From Lachnospiraceae bacterium (lineage in GTDB: Bacteria; Bacillota; Clostridia; Lachnospirales; Lachnospiraceae): DNA of 64,000 nucleotides. The stretch spans positions 1-64,000 of the forward strand of contig CAAGKF010000344.1 of assembly GCA_900770345.1 (NCBI GenBank). The letters run 5' to 3'. How positions within the stretch are numbered: the first letter of the stretch is position 1; every line of letters starts with the position of its first letter. Positions 53,830 to 62,502 of this stretch are shown piece by piece. Made by a program: the position numbers and the translations under genes. The notes beneath the pieces were generated by a model. The model searched no databases. It was not told where the DNA came from and saw nothing but the letters and a program-made list of their open reading frames with translations.

Positions 53830-55200
53830 ATGGAACGTGAAAAATTTTCATCAAGACTTGGCTTCATCCTGATTTCAGCAGGATGTGCCATCGGCCTGGG
53901 AAATGTATGGCGATTCCCGTATATCGTAGGAGAGTATGGAGGGGCTGCTTTTGTGCTGATCTACCTGGCATTTCTGCTGATTCTGGGGCTTCCTATTGTA
54001 GTAATGGAGTTTGCTGTCGGAAGGGCCAGCAGAAGAAGCGCGGCGCTGTCCTTTGATGTGCTGGAGCCGGAGGGGACGAAATGGCACTGGAACAAGTTTG
54101 TGGCTATGGCGGGAAATTATCTTCTTATGATGTTTTACACCACGGTGGGCGGCTGGATGGTGCTGTATTTCCTGAAAATGCTTAAGGGAGATTTTACAGG
54201 TCTGAACGCTGATCAGGTAGCCGGTGAATTCGGCGGCATGCTGGCAAGCCCGGGTCTTATGGGAACCTTTATGGTGCTGGTAGTCCTGCTTTGTTTCGGA
54301 GTCTGTGCCATGGGCCTTCAGAATGGCGTGGAGCGTATTACCAAAGCAATGATGGTGTGCCTGCTGGGACTGATGGTAGTACTGGCTGTCCACTCCATGG
54401 TTCTGGAAGGCGGTGCGCCGGGATTGGAATTTTATCTGAAGCCGGATTTTGGCAAGATGAAGGAAGCCGGACTGGGGGATGCTGTCTTTGCGGCTATGGG
54501 ACAGTCGTTCTTCACCTTAAGCATCGGGATCGGTGCTCTGGCTATTTTTGGAAGCTATATCGGAAAAGAGAGGAGCCTGACGGGGGAGGCTGTCAGTGTC
54601 ACCCTGCTGGATACCTTTGTTGCTTTTATGGCGGGCCTGATTATTTTTCCGGCATGTTTCGCCTACAACGTGGAGCCGACGGCGGGACCGTCCCTGATCT
54701 TTATTACTCTTCCCAATGTATTTAATCACATGGCGGGAGGAAGGATATGGGGAACGCTGTTTTTCCTTTTTATGTCCTTTGCGGCATTTTCAACCATCAT
54801 TGCCGTATTCCAGAATATCATTTCCTTTGCAACGGATCTGACAGGCTGCAGTGTGAAAAAGGCGGTTGTATATAATCTGATCGCCATCATCATTCTGTCT
54901 GTTCCCTGTGTGCTTGGCTTCAATCTCTGGAGCGGCTTTCAGCCTCTGGGCGCCGGAAGCACTGTTCTGGACCTGGAAGATTTTATCCTCAGCAATAATC
55001 TGCTGCCTGTAGGCAGTATGATCTATCTTCTGTTTTGTACCAGCCGGTACGGATGGGGCTTTGAGAAATTCATGGAGGAGGCCAATGAGGGAGAGGGCAT
55101 CAGGTTCCCTGTATGGGCCAGGGTCTATGTCAGCTATGTGCTTCCGCTGATCGTACTGGGAATCTTCATTCAGGGCTATGCAGCCAAGTTTATGGGATAG
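53830..55200 (+). CDS. Neurotransmitter:sodium symporter (SNF family)
   Basis: A 456-residue sodium-coupled amino acid transporter. The first helix carries SAGCAIGLGNVWRFPYIVGEYGGAAFVLIYL, the Na+ and substrate site seen in LeuT, and a later helix carries FTLSIGIGALAIFGSYIG. Eleven or so spans; the bacterial NSS group takes up tyrosine, tryptophan, leucine or similar. GGGGG lies 8 bases before the ATG. It stands as a single unit after the polC terminator; no regulator adjoins it. Confidence 0.87.
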   Translation: MEREKFSSRLGFILISAGCAIGLGNVWRFPYIVGEYGGAAFVLIYLAFLLILGLPIVVMEFAVGRASRRSAALSFDVLEPEGTKWHWNKFVAMAGNYLLMMFYTTVGGWMVLYFLKMLKGDFTGLNADQVAGEFGGMLASPGLMGTFMVLVVLLCFGVCAMGLQNGVERITKAMMVCLLGLMVVLAVHSMVLEGGAPGLEFYLKPDFGKMKEAGLGDAVFAAMGQSFFTLSIGIGALAIFGSYIGKERSLTGEAVSVTLLDTFVAFMAGLIIFPACFAYNVEPTAGPSLIFITLPNVFNHMAGGRIWGTLFFLFMSFAAFSTIIAVFQNIISFATDLTGCSVKKAVVYNLIAIIILSVPCVLGFNLWSGFQPLGAGSTVLDLEDFILSNNLLPVGSMIYLLFCTSRYGWGFEKFMEEANEGEGIRFPVWARVYVSYVLPLIVLGIFIQGYAAKFMG

Positions 55201-55292
55201 CAGTGACCGTCCGGCTGTAATGTACTGTAATGAGATAGTGGAGACAGTATTCTAAGCTGTCATGTTTTTTTGAAAAAATTTGAAAATTTCTG

Positions 55293-55321
55293 TTGACTTT
55301 TCTCGTGAGATGTATTATACT
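55293..55321 (+). promoter_or_regulatory. tRNA cluster promoter
   Basis: TTGACT (55293-55298) and TATACT (55316-55321), 17-bp spacer, about 30 bases before the first tRNA. Confidence 0.7.
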
Positions 55322-55351
55322 ACCAAACGTACCGATGAGTACAACAGAAAT

Positions 55352-55425
55352 CGAGGCGTGGCTCAGTTTGGTAGAGCGCTGCGTTCGGGACGCAGAGGCC
55401 GCGTGTTCGAATCACGTCGCCTCGA
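55352..55425 (+). tRNA. tRNA-Pro (CGG)
   Basis: Acceptor CGAGGCG/CGCCTCG, D arm GGCTCAG...GAGC, anticodon stem CTGCG/CGCAG with loop TTCGGGA, giving anticodon CGG, and T loop GTTCGAATC. Discriminator A; CCA not encoded. It lies 5 bases before the next tRNA. Confidence 0.93.
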
Positions 55426-55430
55426 TTGAT

Positions 55431-55502
55431 GGCCTGATGGTCAAGCGGCTAAGACGACGCCCTCTCACGGCGTAAACCCGGGTTCGATTCCCGGTCAGGT
55501 CA
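55431..55502 (+). tRNA. tRNA-Glu (CTC)
   Basis: Acceptor GGCCTGA/TCAGGTC (one G-U pair), anticodon stem ACGCC/GGCGT with loop CTCTCAC, giving anticodon CTC, and T loop GTTCGATTC. Discriminator A; CCA not encoded. Confidence 0.93.
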
Positions 55503-55571
55503 CTGATGTGGTGAGGCTGCTGCAGATGCAGCGGCCTTATTTCATCTTATGGATTGTTGATCAGTCCGGAT

Positions 55572-55644
55572 GCCACTGTAGCGCAGTTGGTAGCGCAACG
55601 CATTCGTAATGCGTGGGTCGCCGGTTCGAGTCCGGCCAGTGGCT
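55572..55644 (+). tRNA. tRNA-Thr (CGT)
   Basis: Acceptor GCCACTG/CAGTGGC, D arm TAGCGCAGTTGGTAGCGCA, anticodon stem ACGCA/TGCGT with loop TTCGTAA, giving anticodon CGT, and T loop GTTCGAGTC. Discriminator T. Its terminator follows at 55688-55731. Confidence 0.93.
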
Positions 55645-55687
55645 TTCAAAAATTGATTTAAAAATGTAAGAAAGCTTGTAAAGTTCA

Positions 55688-55731
55688 GCATTTATGTATG
55701 AAAAATGTAAATGCCGGGCTTTTTATTTTTG
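55688..55731 (+). terminator. Terminator after the tRNA cluster
   Basis: GCATTTA/TAAATGC stem (55688-55694, 55708-55714) followed by a long T-rich tract (CTTTTTATTTTT). Confidence 0.6.
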
Positions 55732-55824
55732 TTTAAGCTCAGGAATGTCCATCATATTAACTCTCACGAAAATCTAATTTTTTGAAACGCTGAATTTTTA
55801 AATTCGTCTGAACAGCAACTAATA

Positions 55825-55979
55825 CTGTGATTTTTATGTGAAATCGAAGGCAAATTAGTTGACTCAAAAAAATACCATTGTTATAATCATTCTGTCGAGT
55901 CGATAAGCGACCTACATAAGGATTCTCTGTCATGTACAGCGGATCTTTTTTTATTTCCGTCAGGAAACGAAGCAAGAAT
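55825..55979 (+). promoter_or_regulatory. Promoter-leader element, copy B
   Basis: The second copy of the element at 23696. It has the same 23-base start box, TTGACT (55859-55864), 17 bp, TATAAT (55882-55887), then GTCG/CGAC stem, the CTACATAAGGATTCTCTGT core, ACAG and the AAGGATT/GATCTTT pairing before a T run, and GGAAACGAAG before the ATG at 55980. Relative to copy A a C-G pair in the first stem becomes T-A, and the second hairpin differs by G-U exchanges that keep the pairing. The gene after it is broken. Confidence 0.65.
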
Positions 55980-56312
55980 ATGAGGAGATAAAAATATACA
56001 GCATCTTGCTAAAGAAGATTAGTTTTTTAGTGTTAGTCAGAATGGAAATGGCGGCTCCTCATTTGTCAGGGATACGCGGAAGCGTTTTACAATTTATGCA
56101 AAACTGCTGGAGTAGGAGTTCAGTATGTATCAGGAACTGCTGATAATGGGCAGCAGATCGGTGGTCATTCCTGGAACCGCGTAAAGCTTTCAGACGGAAA
56201 CTGGTATGAAGTAGATGTCTGTTGGGACAGCTGTCTAGGACGGGATGATTATTTTCTTCTTTCAAAAGAAAAAATGAAGATAGATCATTTCCCGGAAACA
56301 TATTTTTACTAG
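55980..56312 (+). pseudogene. Transglutaminase-like protein remnant
   Basis: Behind leader copy B an ATG at 55980 opens a start that fails within a few codons; a shifted frame gives KIYSILLKKISFLVLV, like the remains of a signal peptide. From about 56058 a clean frame reads a transglutaminase-like core: Cys in ICQGYAEAFYNL, His in GGHSWNRVKL, Asp in YEVDVCWD, ending DHFPETYFY-TAG. So the catalytic core survives but the N-terminal part is missing or scrambled. The protein was probably secreted or surface-bound, like the lipoprotein behind leader copy A. Confidence 0.7.
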
Positions 56313-56364
56313 TAATATAGTTTGTTTGAACAGTAGATCAGAAATCGATGAAGGGAGTAGAGAA

Positions 56365-56901
56365 ATGATTGAGAAGAAAATAAATGATAAGCAGGTATTA
56401 CGAGCTGAAATCGGTGATATTACAACATTCGGCAGCTGTATTGTAAATGCGGCAAATGAGTCTCTGCTTGGCGGCAGCGGTGTGGATGGAGCGATCCATT
56501 GCGCGGCAGGACCCCAATTATTGGAAGAATGCCGTACTCTTGGCGGGTGCAGAACCGGAGAGGCAAAGATTACAAAAGGCTATAACTTAAAGGCGGATTA
56601 TGTGATTCATACGCCGGGACCGATTTATTTCATTCACAAGAACCCGGAGAAGCTGCTGGCATGCTGTTACAGAAATTCGCTTGAATTAGCAAAGCAGTAT
56701 AATATTCATGAAATTTCATTTCCCGCGATTTCAACAGGTGTTTTTGGGTATCCGAAAAATGAGGCCGCACAAATTGCAGCGGGGGAAACGGCAGACTGGC
56801 TGCAGGAGCATCCGGATTATGAGATGCTGGTGCACTTTGTCTGTTTTGGCAGATTGGATTATGAAATTTATGAGAAGCTTCTTTGCCGCCTGTTCGCATA
56901 A
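56365..56901 (+). CDS. Macro domain protein (ADP-ribose processing)
   Basis: A 178-residue macro domain of the kind that removes ADP-ribose or O-acetyl-ADP-ribose. Its loops are visible: GDITTFGSCIVNAANESLLGGSGVDGAIHCAAGP (N-terminal, contacts ribose) and ISFPAISTGVFGYPKNEAA (second loop). YVIHTPGP supports the fold. GGGAG lies before the ATG. No ADP-ribosyltransferase partner is nearby. It lies among broken genes in the accessory segment, but its own frame is intact. Confidence 0.88.
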   Translation: MIEKKINDKQVLRAEIGDITTFGSCIVNAANESLLGGSGVDGAIHCAAGPQLLEECRTLGGCRTGEAKITKGYNLKADYVIHTPGPIYFIHKNPEKLLACCYRNSLELAKQYNIHEISFPAISTGVFGYPKNEAAQIAAGETADWLQEHPDYEMLVHFVCFGRLDYEIYEKLLCRLFA

Positions 56902-57154
56902 ATGCCAGCAGTATGGAACAGGCAGCTATCCATCCTTTCGGTACAACGCCGATTCTTTCCAGGACACGGTCAGAGATCAGAAAAACGTGATCGGAGTTAT
57001 TCATTCGGAAATCTTTCATAACAGTACCCCTTCCGGCTTTCCAAACGCATAAACCCGGGCACTTTCTCTTATTAAAGTGCCTGATTTATTGACTTCCATC
57101 ATATTGAGGATATGATAAATGTATAGTTAAATTGCATTTAATGGAGGTTATTAC
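56902..57154. other. Gap with gene remnant, hairpin and promoter
   Basis: On the minus strand a 42-codon run from an ATG at 57019 (MKDFRMNNSDHVFLISDRV...) reads like the start of a protein but has no continuing match I recognise. A hairpin GGCACTTT-N8-AAAGTGCC lies at 57058-57081. After it TTGACT (57089-57094) and TATGAT (57111-57116), 16-bp spacer, look like the promoter of the MATE pseudogene. Confidence 0.35.
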
Positions 57155-58124
57155 ATGAATAGCGCAGATATAAATGATTATCTGAAAAAAGAGAGTTTAG
57201 GGAAACTCATGTGGAAATACGCTGTACCCTGTGTGATTTCCATGCTGGTAGCAGCACTGTATAATATTGTCGATCAGAAATTTATCGCAAATAATACTGA
57301 ACATTATACTTGATCCCATCTGTATCTATATACTGCACTGGGGCATGGCAGGCGCTGCCATTGCCACGATTATTGGACAGATTGTATCCGCATTCATGGC
57401 TGCAATATATTTGTTCCGAATGAAAGCGGTAACACTTAACAGGGATTCTTTTCTTTTCCGTCCGAAACTGATGCAGCGAATTCTTGGACTGGGGTCAGCC
57501 AGCTTTCTGTCTCAAATCTCCATCGTAATCTCAATGGCTGCCACATTAAACGCAGCTGTCAAAGGCGGAGCGATGGATGAAATATTCGGTCAGCCGGAAT
57601 ATGCCCAAATTCCGACAGCTATCGTCGGTATTGTAATGAAATTTTTCCAGATCATTATCTCCATTTCCGCAGGTCTGGCTGCGGGCTGCATACCGATTTC
57701 GGGTTATAATATCGGTGCGAAACGAAATGATCGGGTGTTGGGTCTGATGAAACGCCTGATGGCAGCAGAAGCTCTTCTGGGTTTGACTGCCTCTGTGATT
57801 TTTTTGCTGTTTCCCAATCAGCTTATTCTGCTTTTTGGCTCAGAGAACGAAAGTATTTATTATACTCAGTTTGCGGTCTGGTTCATTCGCTGTCAGCTTT
57901 GTCTGCTGCCTCTGGCATGTATGAATAAAGGCACTTTTATTTTTCTCCAGTCTTTGGGAAAGGCAAAAGAATCTTCCGTACTCTCTATTACACGAGAGAT
58001 TGTCTTTGGTACGGGACTTCCCATTCTGCTTACGATGTATTGGGGACTGTATGCGCTTCCATGCTTCATGCCGGTACGGAATTCCGTAAATTCCACAAAG
58101 ACATCCTGCCGGGCTGTGTCTTGA
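57155..58124 (+). pseudogene. MATE efflux transporter with internal deletion
   Basis: The first part (MNSADINDYLKKESLGKLMWKYAVPCVISMLVAALYNIVDQKFIANN) is the normal MATE opening, and AATGGAGG lies 8 bases before the ATG. At about 57290 the frame ends in TGA, and a second frame resumes at NIILDPICIYILHWGMAGAA, the family's fifth or sixth helix, so roughly 120-150 codons are lost. The later half reads well to GLYALPCFMP and then ends in unrelated residues. It cannot make a working drug/sodium antiporter. Confidence 0.8.
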
Positions 58125-58290
58125 CAGAAATGGGCAGAAGACATACTATAGTAGTTGAGAATTACTATTAACTGCTGTTAATATTGCAGTCGCCCTCAGA
58201 CAGATGACAGGGATTGGCATAAAAATTGCTGTTAATTTAAGTAGGCAGTTTTATTCCTGGCCGATACTATCATTGAAGGGAGAGTGCAAT

Positions 58291-58737
58291 ATGAGTTATC
58301 TTTTGGCAGTGGGAATTACGGTGGGATTGTTAGCTGGCGTATGGGTTCACCTGAGCGGAGTGGTGGGTTTCATCGGCTTTGCAGGCTTTTTGGGATGGGC
58401 CAGTTATTTTGCCGCAGGCGGAGGGGTGAGGGGTGCAAAATCATCTCTCCTTACTAATCTGTCCGGAGTATTCTGGGGGATTTGCACCATAGCCATATGT
58501 GGTTTGCTGCCCTCTGTACCCGGCATCCTGTTTACGATTCTGTTTGCGGCTGTTATGTGCTGGCAGGCAAAAATTGAGATGCTGGGTTTTATTCCGGGCA
58601 CTTTTATAGGCAATGCCGCGTTTTATGCGTCGGGGAATGACTGGCAGGGAACTGCTGTCGGTTTGGTTTGCGGCATTGCTCTGGGGCTTTTGTCGGATGT
58701 GCTGGCGAAGAAGCTATCGGAAAAGAAGGAAGAAAAG
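58291..58737 (+). CDS. DUF1097-like small membrane protein
   Basis: A 149-residue protein with about four to five hydrophobic segments, resembling DUF1097: a glycine-rich first half (VGITVGLLAGVWVHLSGVVGFIGFAGFLGWASYFAAGGG) and a GFIPGTFIGNAAFYASG segment. Function unknown; possibly a transporter subunit. ATG at 58291 has GAAGGGAGAG upstream, so the upstream extension to 58204 is not used. It precedes the sigma-54 activator by 40 bases and may belong to the same locus. Confidence 0.65.
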
Positions 58738-58759
58738 TAGAGATTCATTTGGTTTAAGC

Positions 58760-58778
58760 GGGAGGTATGATGAAGTAA
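58760..58778 (+). promoter_or_regulatory. Ribosome site with 3-codon upstream ORF before the sigma-54 activator
   Basis: GGGAGG (58760-58765) is 13 bases from the activator ATG, further than usual. Between them ATG-ATG-AAG-TAA (58767-58778) ends directly at that ATG, so the activator may be started by re-initiation. Confidence 0.35.
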
Positions 58779-60476
58779 ATGGGGGATAAAAAAGCAATTC
58801 TGAACATTTTGCCCTGTGACGCTCTTATCATTGATATGGAAGGGCGTATTGTCGGCTTTAATGACAGCTATTGCGCTTTCTGCGGACGTTCGGAGGAGCT
58901 GCTTCTGGGAGCAGATGTCAATTCAGTGGAAACAAATGCCGCGAGTCTGATCGCCATATTAAGGAACTCAGATGAAATAAGGCTGATGTTTCGCGAGAAG
59001 GATGATCTGGTTTTGCAGAGCAATATAATGGAAAAGGAGCGCACAGTGGGAGCAATTCAGCTTCGTTTCCACGACATTGATGAGACCAGTGTCAACAGAA
59101 CAGAGCAGAGTTACAGGCATCTCAGCGAAGATATCAATAAAATATTTGAAACCAACTGGGATGTGATTTATGCTTCCGACTGCAATGGTATTACTCTGGA
59201 AGTCAGTGCTGCGTCAAAAACCATATGGGGTGTGGAGGCGGAAAAGCTGGTAGGAAAGAGCGTTTATGAACTTGAGAAAAAAAGGATTTATTATCCTTCC
59301 ATAACGAGAATGGTGCTGGAGTCCAAGCGGAGAGTTCAGGCCATACAAACCACGGCGACAGGAAAAAAACTGCTTGTCCTGGGTACTCCGATTAAGGATG
59401 ACAATGACAATATCATTCGTGTTATTAATACATCCCGGCTTATTATTAACGAAAATGAACTTTACAAGGAACTGGAGGAGACAAAGCTTTTGATGGAAGG
59501 ATATAAGCGCGAGCTGGCTTATATACGCAATCAGGAGCAGCAGAATGTCCCTTTTATCGCCAACAGCAGCCCGATGCGCAATGTGGCTTCTCTTGCGACG
59601 AAGGTCAGTGAGACGGATATTGCGGTCATTATTACAGGTGAATCCGGTGTGGGCAAGGAGGTGTTGGCCAACTATATACATTCCGTAAGCAATCGTAAAG
59701 ACGGCCCTTATATTAAGATAAACTGCGGGGCGATACCGCCGACTCTCATGGAGTCAGAAATGTTCGGTTATGAAAAAGGGGCCTTTACCGGTGCGGATCG
59801 CAGTGGAAAAACAGGTATTTTTGAACTTGCTAATCACGGTACCCTTTTTTTGGACGAGATCGGAGAGATACCCATCACACTGCAGCCGAAGCTTCTGAGG
59901 GTTTTGCAGGAGAATGAATTCATGCGGGTTGGGGGTACGAAGCCCATCGCTGTAGATGTACGGATCATAGCCGCTACTAACAGAAATCTTCTGGAAGAAG
60001 TGAAGAAAGGAACTTTTCGGAAGGATTTATATTACAGATTGAATGTAGTGGATATTAAGATTCCGCCTCTGCGTGACAGACGGGATGATATCTTGCCCTT
60101 ATCTCAATTCTTTTTGGATAAATATAATAGAAAGTATCATGTTGATAAGGTGCTTTCAACAGAAGTGATAGATGCCTTCATGGCATATAAATGGGATGGA
60201 AATATCCGTGAGCTGCAGAATACCATTGAGCGAATGGTTGTACTTTCACCGCAGAATATTATCGGGGCAGACAGCCTGCCGGAAATGATCACAAGCTGCA
60301 GGCAGACTGCCGCTATACAGGTGGATGAAATTATGCCGCTGCGTGAAGCCCATCAGATTGTGGAGGATATGCTGATAGAAATGGCGAGAAAAAAATATTC
60401 CACTACGACACAGATAGCGGAAGCATTGGGCGTCGATCAGAGTACGATCAGCAGAAAGCTGAAAAAGCGGGATTAA
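58779..60476 (+). CDS. Sigma-54 activator with PAS sensor domains
   Basis: A 565-residue enhancer-binding protein. Two PAS-like domains come first (about residues 1-105 and 115-225), then a short coiled linker, then the AAA+ domain (about 260-490) with Walker A GESGVGKE, the sigma-54 contact loop GAFTGA (about 334) and Walker B LFLDEIGEI, and a C-terminal helix-turn-helix (TTTQIAEALGVDQSTISRKLKKR). It drives sigma-54 promoters in response to a small ligand sensed by PAS; no response-regulator domain is present. Dyads right after its stop and a -24/-12 promoter before the next gene make that gene its clear target. Confidence 0.92.
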   Translation: MGDKKAILNILPCDALIIDMEGRIVGFNDSYCAFCGRSEELLLGADVNSVETNAASLIAILRNSDEIRLMFREKDDLVLQSNIMEKERTVGAIQLRFHDIDETSVNRTEQSYRHLSEDINKIFETNWDVIYASDCNGITLEVSAASKTIWGVEAEKLVGKSVYELEKKRIYYPSITRMVLESKRRVQAIQTTATGKKLLVLGTPIKDDNDNIIRVINTSRLIINENELYKELEETKLLMEGYKRELAYIRNQEQQNVPFIANSSPMRNVASLATKVSETDIAVIITGESGVGKEVLANYIHSVSNRKDGPYIKINCGAIPPTLMESEMFGYEKGAFTGADRSGKTGIFELANHGTLFLDEIGEIPITLQPKLLRVLQENEFMRVGGTKPIAVDVRIIAATNRNLLEEVKKGTFRKDLYYRLNVVDIKIPPLRDRRDDILPLSQFFLDKYNRKYHVDKVLSTEVIDAFMAYKWDGNIRELQNTIERMVVLSPQNIIGADSLPEMITSCRQTAAIQVDEIMPLREAHQIVEDMLIEMARKKYSTTTQIAEALGVDQSTISRKLKKRD

Positions 60477-60489
60477 CCAAATTTAAAAT

Positions 60490-60524
60490 ATGCATTTGTG
60501 CATAATTTCTATGCATAAGTGCAT
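60490..60524 (+). promoter_or_regulatory. Tandem enhancer sites for the sigma-54 activator
   Basis: Two dyads, ATGCATTTGTGCAT (60490-60503) and ATGCATAAGTGCAT (60511-60524), share ATGCA-N4-TGCAT and start 21 bp apart, two helical turns. They lie about 210 bp upstream of the -24/-12 promoter, a usual enhancer distance. In the 303-base gap 60477-60779 the rest is A/T-rich without other signals. Confidence 0.75.
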
Positions 60525-60717
60525 ATTTTTTTGCCCTTGCATGCTGAAAAAATGCCGAGGCCGACTTTTTAATCGCTTCCGCATAAATTTTCTTTTGCCA
60601 GTGAACGATCCGTACCATTAAAAATCTCACAATGTTTTGAGGGAGTTTTGTAGAAAATGTTAAAATTACACTGATAAGAGCATATTTATGAACGCAAATA
60701 AGTCTTTGAAAAAAAGT

Positions 60718-60733
60718 TGGCATGCTACTTGCT
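60718..60733 (+). promoter_or_regulatory. Sigma-54 promoter of the nitrilase-family gene
   Basis: TGGCATGCTACTTGCT: the GG (60719-60720) and GC (60731-60732) dinucleotides are separated by exactly 10 bp, as in the TGGCAC-N5-TTGCA consensus. Transcription would start near 60744. Confidence 0.8.
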
Positions 60734-60779
60734 GTTAAATAAAGTATAAAATACATCAAATATGGAAGGAGGAGTGACA

Positions 60780-61577
60780 GTGCCAAGCAAACTGATTGTA
60801 GCATCTATTCAGATGGATTGTGTGCTGAATGACAAAAGGGCAAATCTTTATAAGGCAGAGGAATTGATATCTGATGCTGCCCAAAAGGGTGCAAAGCTGA
60901 TAGTTCTGCCGGAGCTTTTTAACACAGGATATCGTGTTGAAGAAAATGATAAAGCCCTGGCGGAACCAATACCCGGAGAGACCACCAGATGGATGCAGAG
61001 ACTCGCAAGGCAATACGGAGCGTATATTGTCGGGGCGATTATTGAAGCAGGGTGCGATGACATATTATATGACACTGCGGTTGTTGTGGGCCCTGAGGGA
61101 TTAAAAGGCAGGCATCGTAAGATGCATCTCTGGGGAGATGAGGAAAAACGCTTCCGCAAAGGGGAGGATATCGGAGTCATTCAGTTGCCTTTTGGTAAAA
61201 TCGGGATTTTAATCTGTTATGAAATCGGCTTTCCGGAAATGGCGAGAATCCAGGTTCAAAAGGGCGCGGATATACTTGTGTATACCTCTGCTTTCGGAAA
61301 GGCACGGTATTATGCCTGGGACGTTGCTTCCCGCAGCAGGGCACTGGAGAACGGAGCTTTTGTGGTTGCCTGTAATCGCTGCGGGCAGGATAAGGACAGC
61401 TTATTTGGAGGCCTGAGCCGGGTAGTGGCGCCGGATACGACAATTCTGGCCTCCTGCGGCGCAGATGGAGATGCGGTTGTGTGTGCGGAGATTGATTTGG
61501 CTGAGACAAAGCGTATGCGAGGTGTACTTCCGTATCTGAGGGATATGAACAGGAAACTTTACAACAACATGTTTTAA
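60780..61577 (+). CDS. Carbon-nitrogen hydrolase (nitrilase superfamily)
   Basis: A 265-residue amidase of the nitrilase superfamily with intact triad Glu45 (IVLPELFNTGY), Lys114 (RHRKMHLW) and Cys146 (ILICYEIGFPE). It hydrolyses a C-N bond of an amide or carbamoyl compound; the closest styles are N-carbamoyl amino acid or omega-amidase enzymes, not separable here. GTG at 60780 has AAGGAGG 7 bases before it; the ATG at 60762 lies before that site. First gene under the sigma-54 promoter, so its substrate is probably the ligand-induced nutrient. Unlike the amidase at 3155 it is intact. Confidence 0.85.
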   Translation: MPSKLIVASIQMDCVLNDKRANLYKAEELISDAAQKGAKLIVLPELFNTGYRVEENDKALAEPIPGETTRWMQRLARQYGAYIVGAIIEAGCDDILYDTAVVVGPEGLKGRHRKMHLWGDEEKRFRKGEDIGVIQLPFGKIGILICYEIGFPEMARIQVQKGADILVYTSAFGKARYYAWDVASRSRALENGAFVVACNRCGQDKDSLFGGLSRVVAPDTTILASCGADGDAVVCAEIDLAETKRMRGVLPYLRDMNRKLYNNMF

Positions 61578-61640
61578 TCTGTATTACTATCCCGGATTGG
61601 GATGGAAATAAAAAAACACAAAAATGTAGGAGGTAAAAAA

Positions 61641-62024
61641 ATGGCAAAGAAAGAGATTCTTGTGGGTTATGGTGTGGACATTGATGCGGTTGCCGGCTGG
61701 TTGGGTTCCTATGGCGGTGAGGATTCTCCGGATGATATTTCCCGCGGCCTTTTTGCCGGTGAGGTAGGTATTCCTCGTCTGCTGAAGTTGTTTAAGAAAA
61801 ATAACATTACGGCTACATGGTTTGCACCGGGACATTCCATCGAGACCTTCCCGGAGCAGATGAAGATGATTGTGGACGCAGGCCATGAAGTAGGCGCTCA
61901 TGGATACTCTCATGAGAACCCCATCGCAATGACGCCGCAGCAGGAGGAGGCTATCCTTGTTAAAAGTGTTGAACTTATTACGAAACTTACAGGCAAGGGA
62001 CCTACCGGTTATGTTGCTCCCTAA
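61641..62024 (+). pseudogene. Polysaccharide-deacetylase-like protein, truncated
   Basis: The first 127 residues match the NodB-type deacetylase family related to allantoinase PuuE: GYGVDIDAVAGWLGSYGGEDSPDDISRG, ATWFAPGHSIETFPEQMKMI and GHEVGAHGYSHENP, holding the metal-binding Asp and two His. The frame stops at TAA after TGKGPTGYVAP, where relatives continue with WW(E); reading on gives EISEEVRV and then unrelated codons, so both a stop and a 3' deletion are present. Full relatives are near 290-310 residues. GGAGG before the ATG. A terminator follows at 62090. Confidence 0.8.
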
Positions 62025-62089
62025 GAGATTTCCGAAGAAGTAAGAGTTAATAAAGGTCAGGCAGGGGACAGTCTGTACACGGAAAATTC

Positions 62090-62124
62090 GTCAGAGGCAT
62101 GGTTTTCATGCCTCTGACAATATT
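62090..62124 (+). terminator. Terminator after the deacetylase remnant
   Basis: GTCAGAGGCAT and ATGCCTCTGAC form a perfect 11-bp stem with a 7-base loop, followed by AATATTT. Confidence 0.65.
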
Positions 62125-62151
62125 TCTGGTTTGAGAAGGGATGAGTGTATC

Positions 62152-62502
62152 GTGTGTATATTGTGCGGTGAAATGATAATGACAGTCCATTGGACAGACC
62201 AACCGGTTCATGATGTGAATTACAGGAGCCGGACCAAAATCGTATCGGGAGAGAGGCAGCGGGAAAGGCTGCGGCTGAGGCTGCGACGTGTGGCGATCGC
62301 CAATAAGATACTTGCTTACTACGGGCTTACCCTGAAGGAGTGGAATGGCAGCAGATATATTCTTTATGACAAGAAGGGAAGCAGCAAGGTCATTTATGAC
62401 CTGGGAGGCATGTGGAAAGCAGCTTCAGATATGGTCCACAGGACCATCGATCCTCTTGATCCGGATTTTTTGAAATCGCTCCAGGAAAGGACGGCAGAAT
62501 GA
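62152..62502 (+). CDS. Small CxxC protein coupled to CobW GTPase
   Basis: A protein of about 116 residues, unrecognised. It starts with a possible metal-binding CILCGEM and has a basic middle (ERQRERLRLRLRRVAIANKILAYYG) and an ordered second half (SRYILYDKKGSSKVIYDLGGMWKAASDM). Start is uncertain; GTG at 62152 follows GAAGGGATGAG. Its stop overlaps the ATG of the CobW gene (ATGA), so the two are co-translated. That coupling suggests a metal-handling partner or client of the GTPase (inference). Confidence 0.55.
   Translation: MCILCGEMIMTVHWTDQPVHDVNYRSRTKIVSGERQRERLRLRLRRVAIANKILAYYGLTLKEWNGSRYILYDKKGSSKVIYDLGGMWKAASDMVHRTIDPLDPDFLKSLQERTAE

Noticed and set aside
55293..55475. 60-codon reading frame over the tRNA genes
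   Set aside because: It lies on the promoter and two tRNA genes with clear cloverleaf pairing; no ribosome site.
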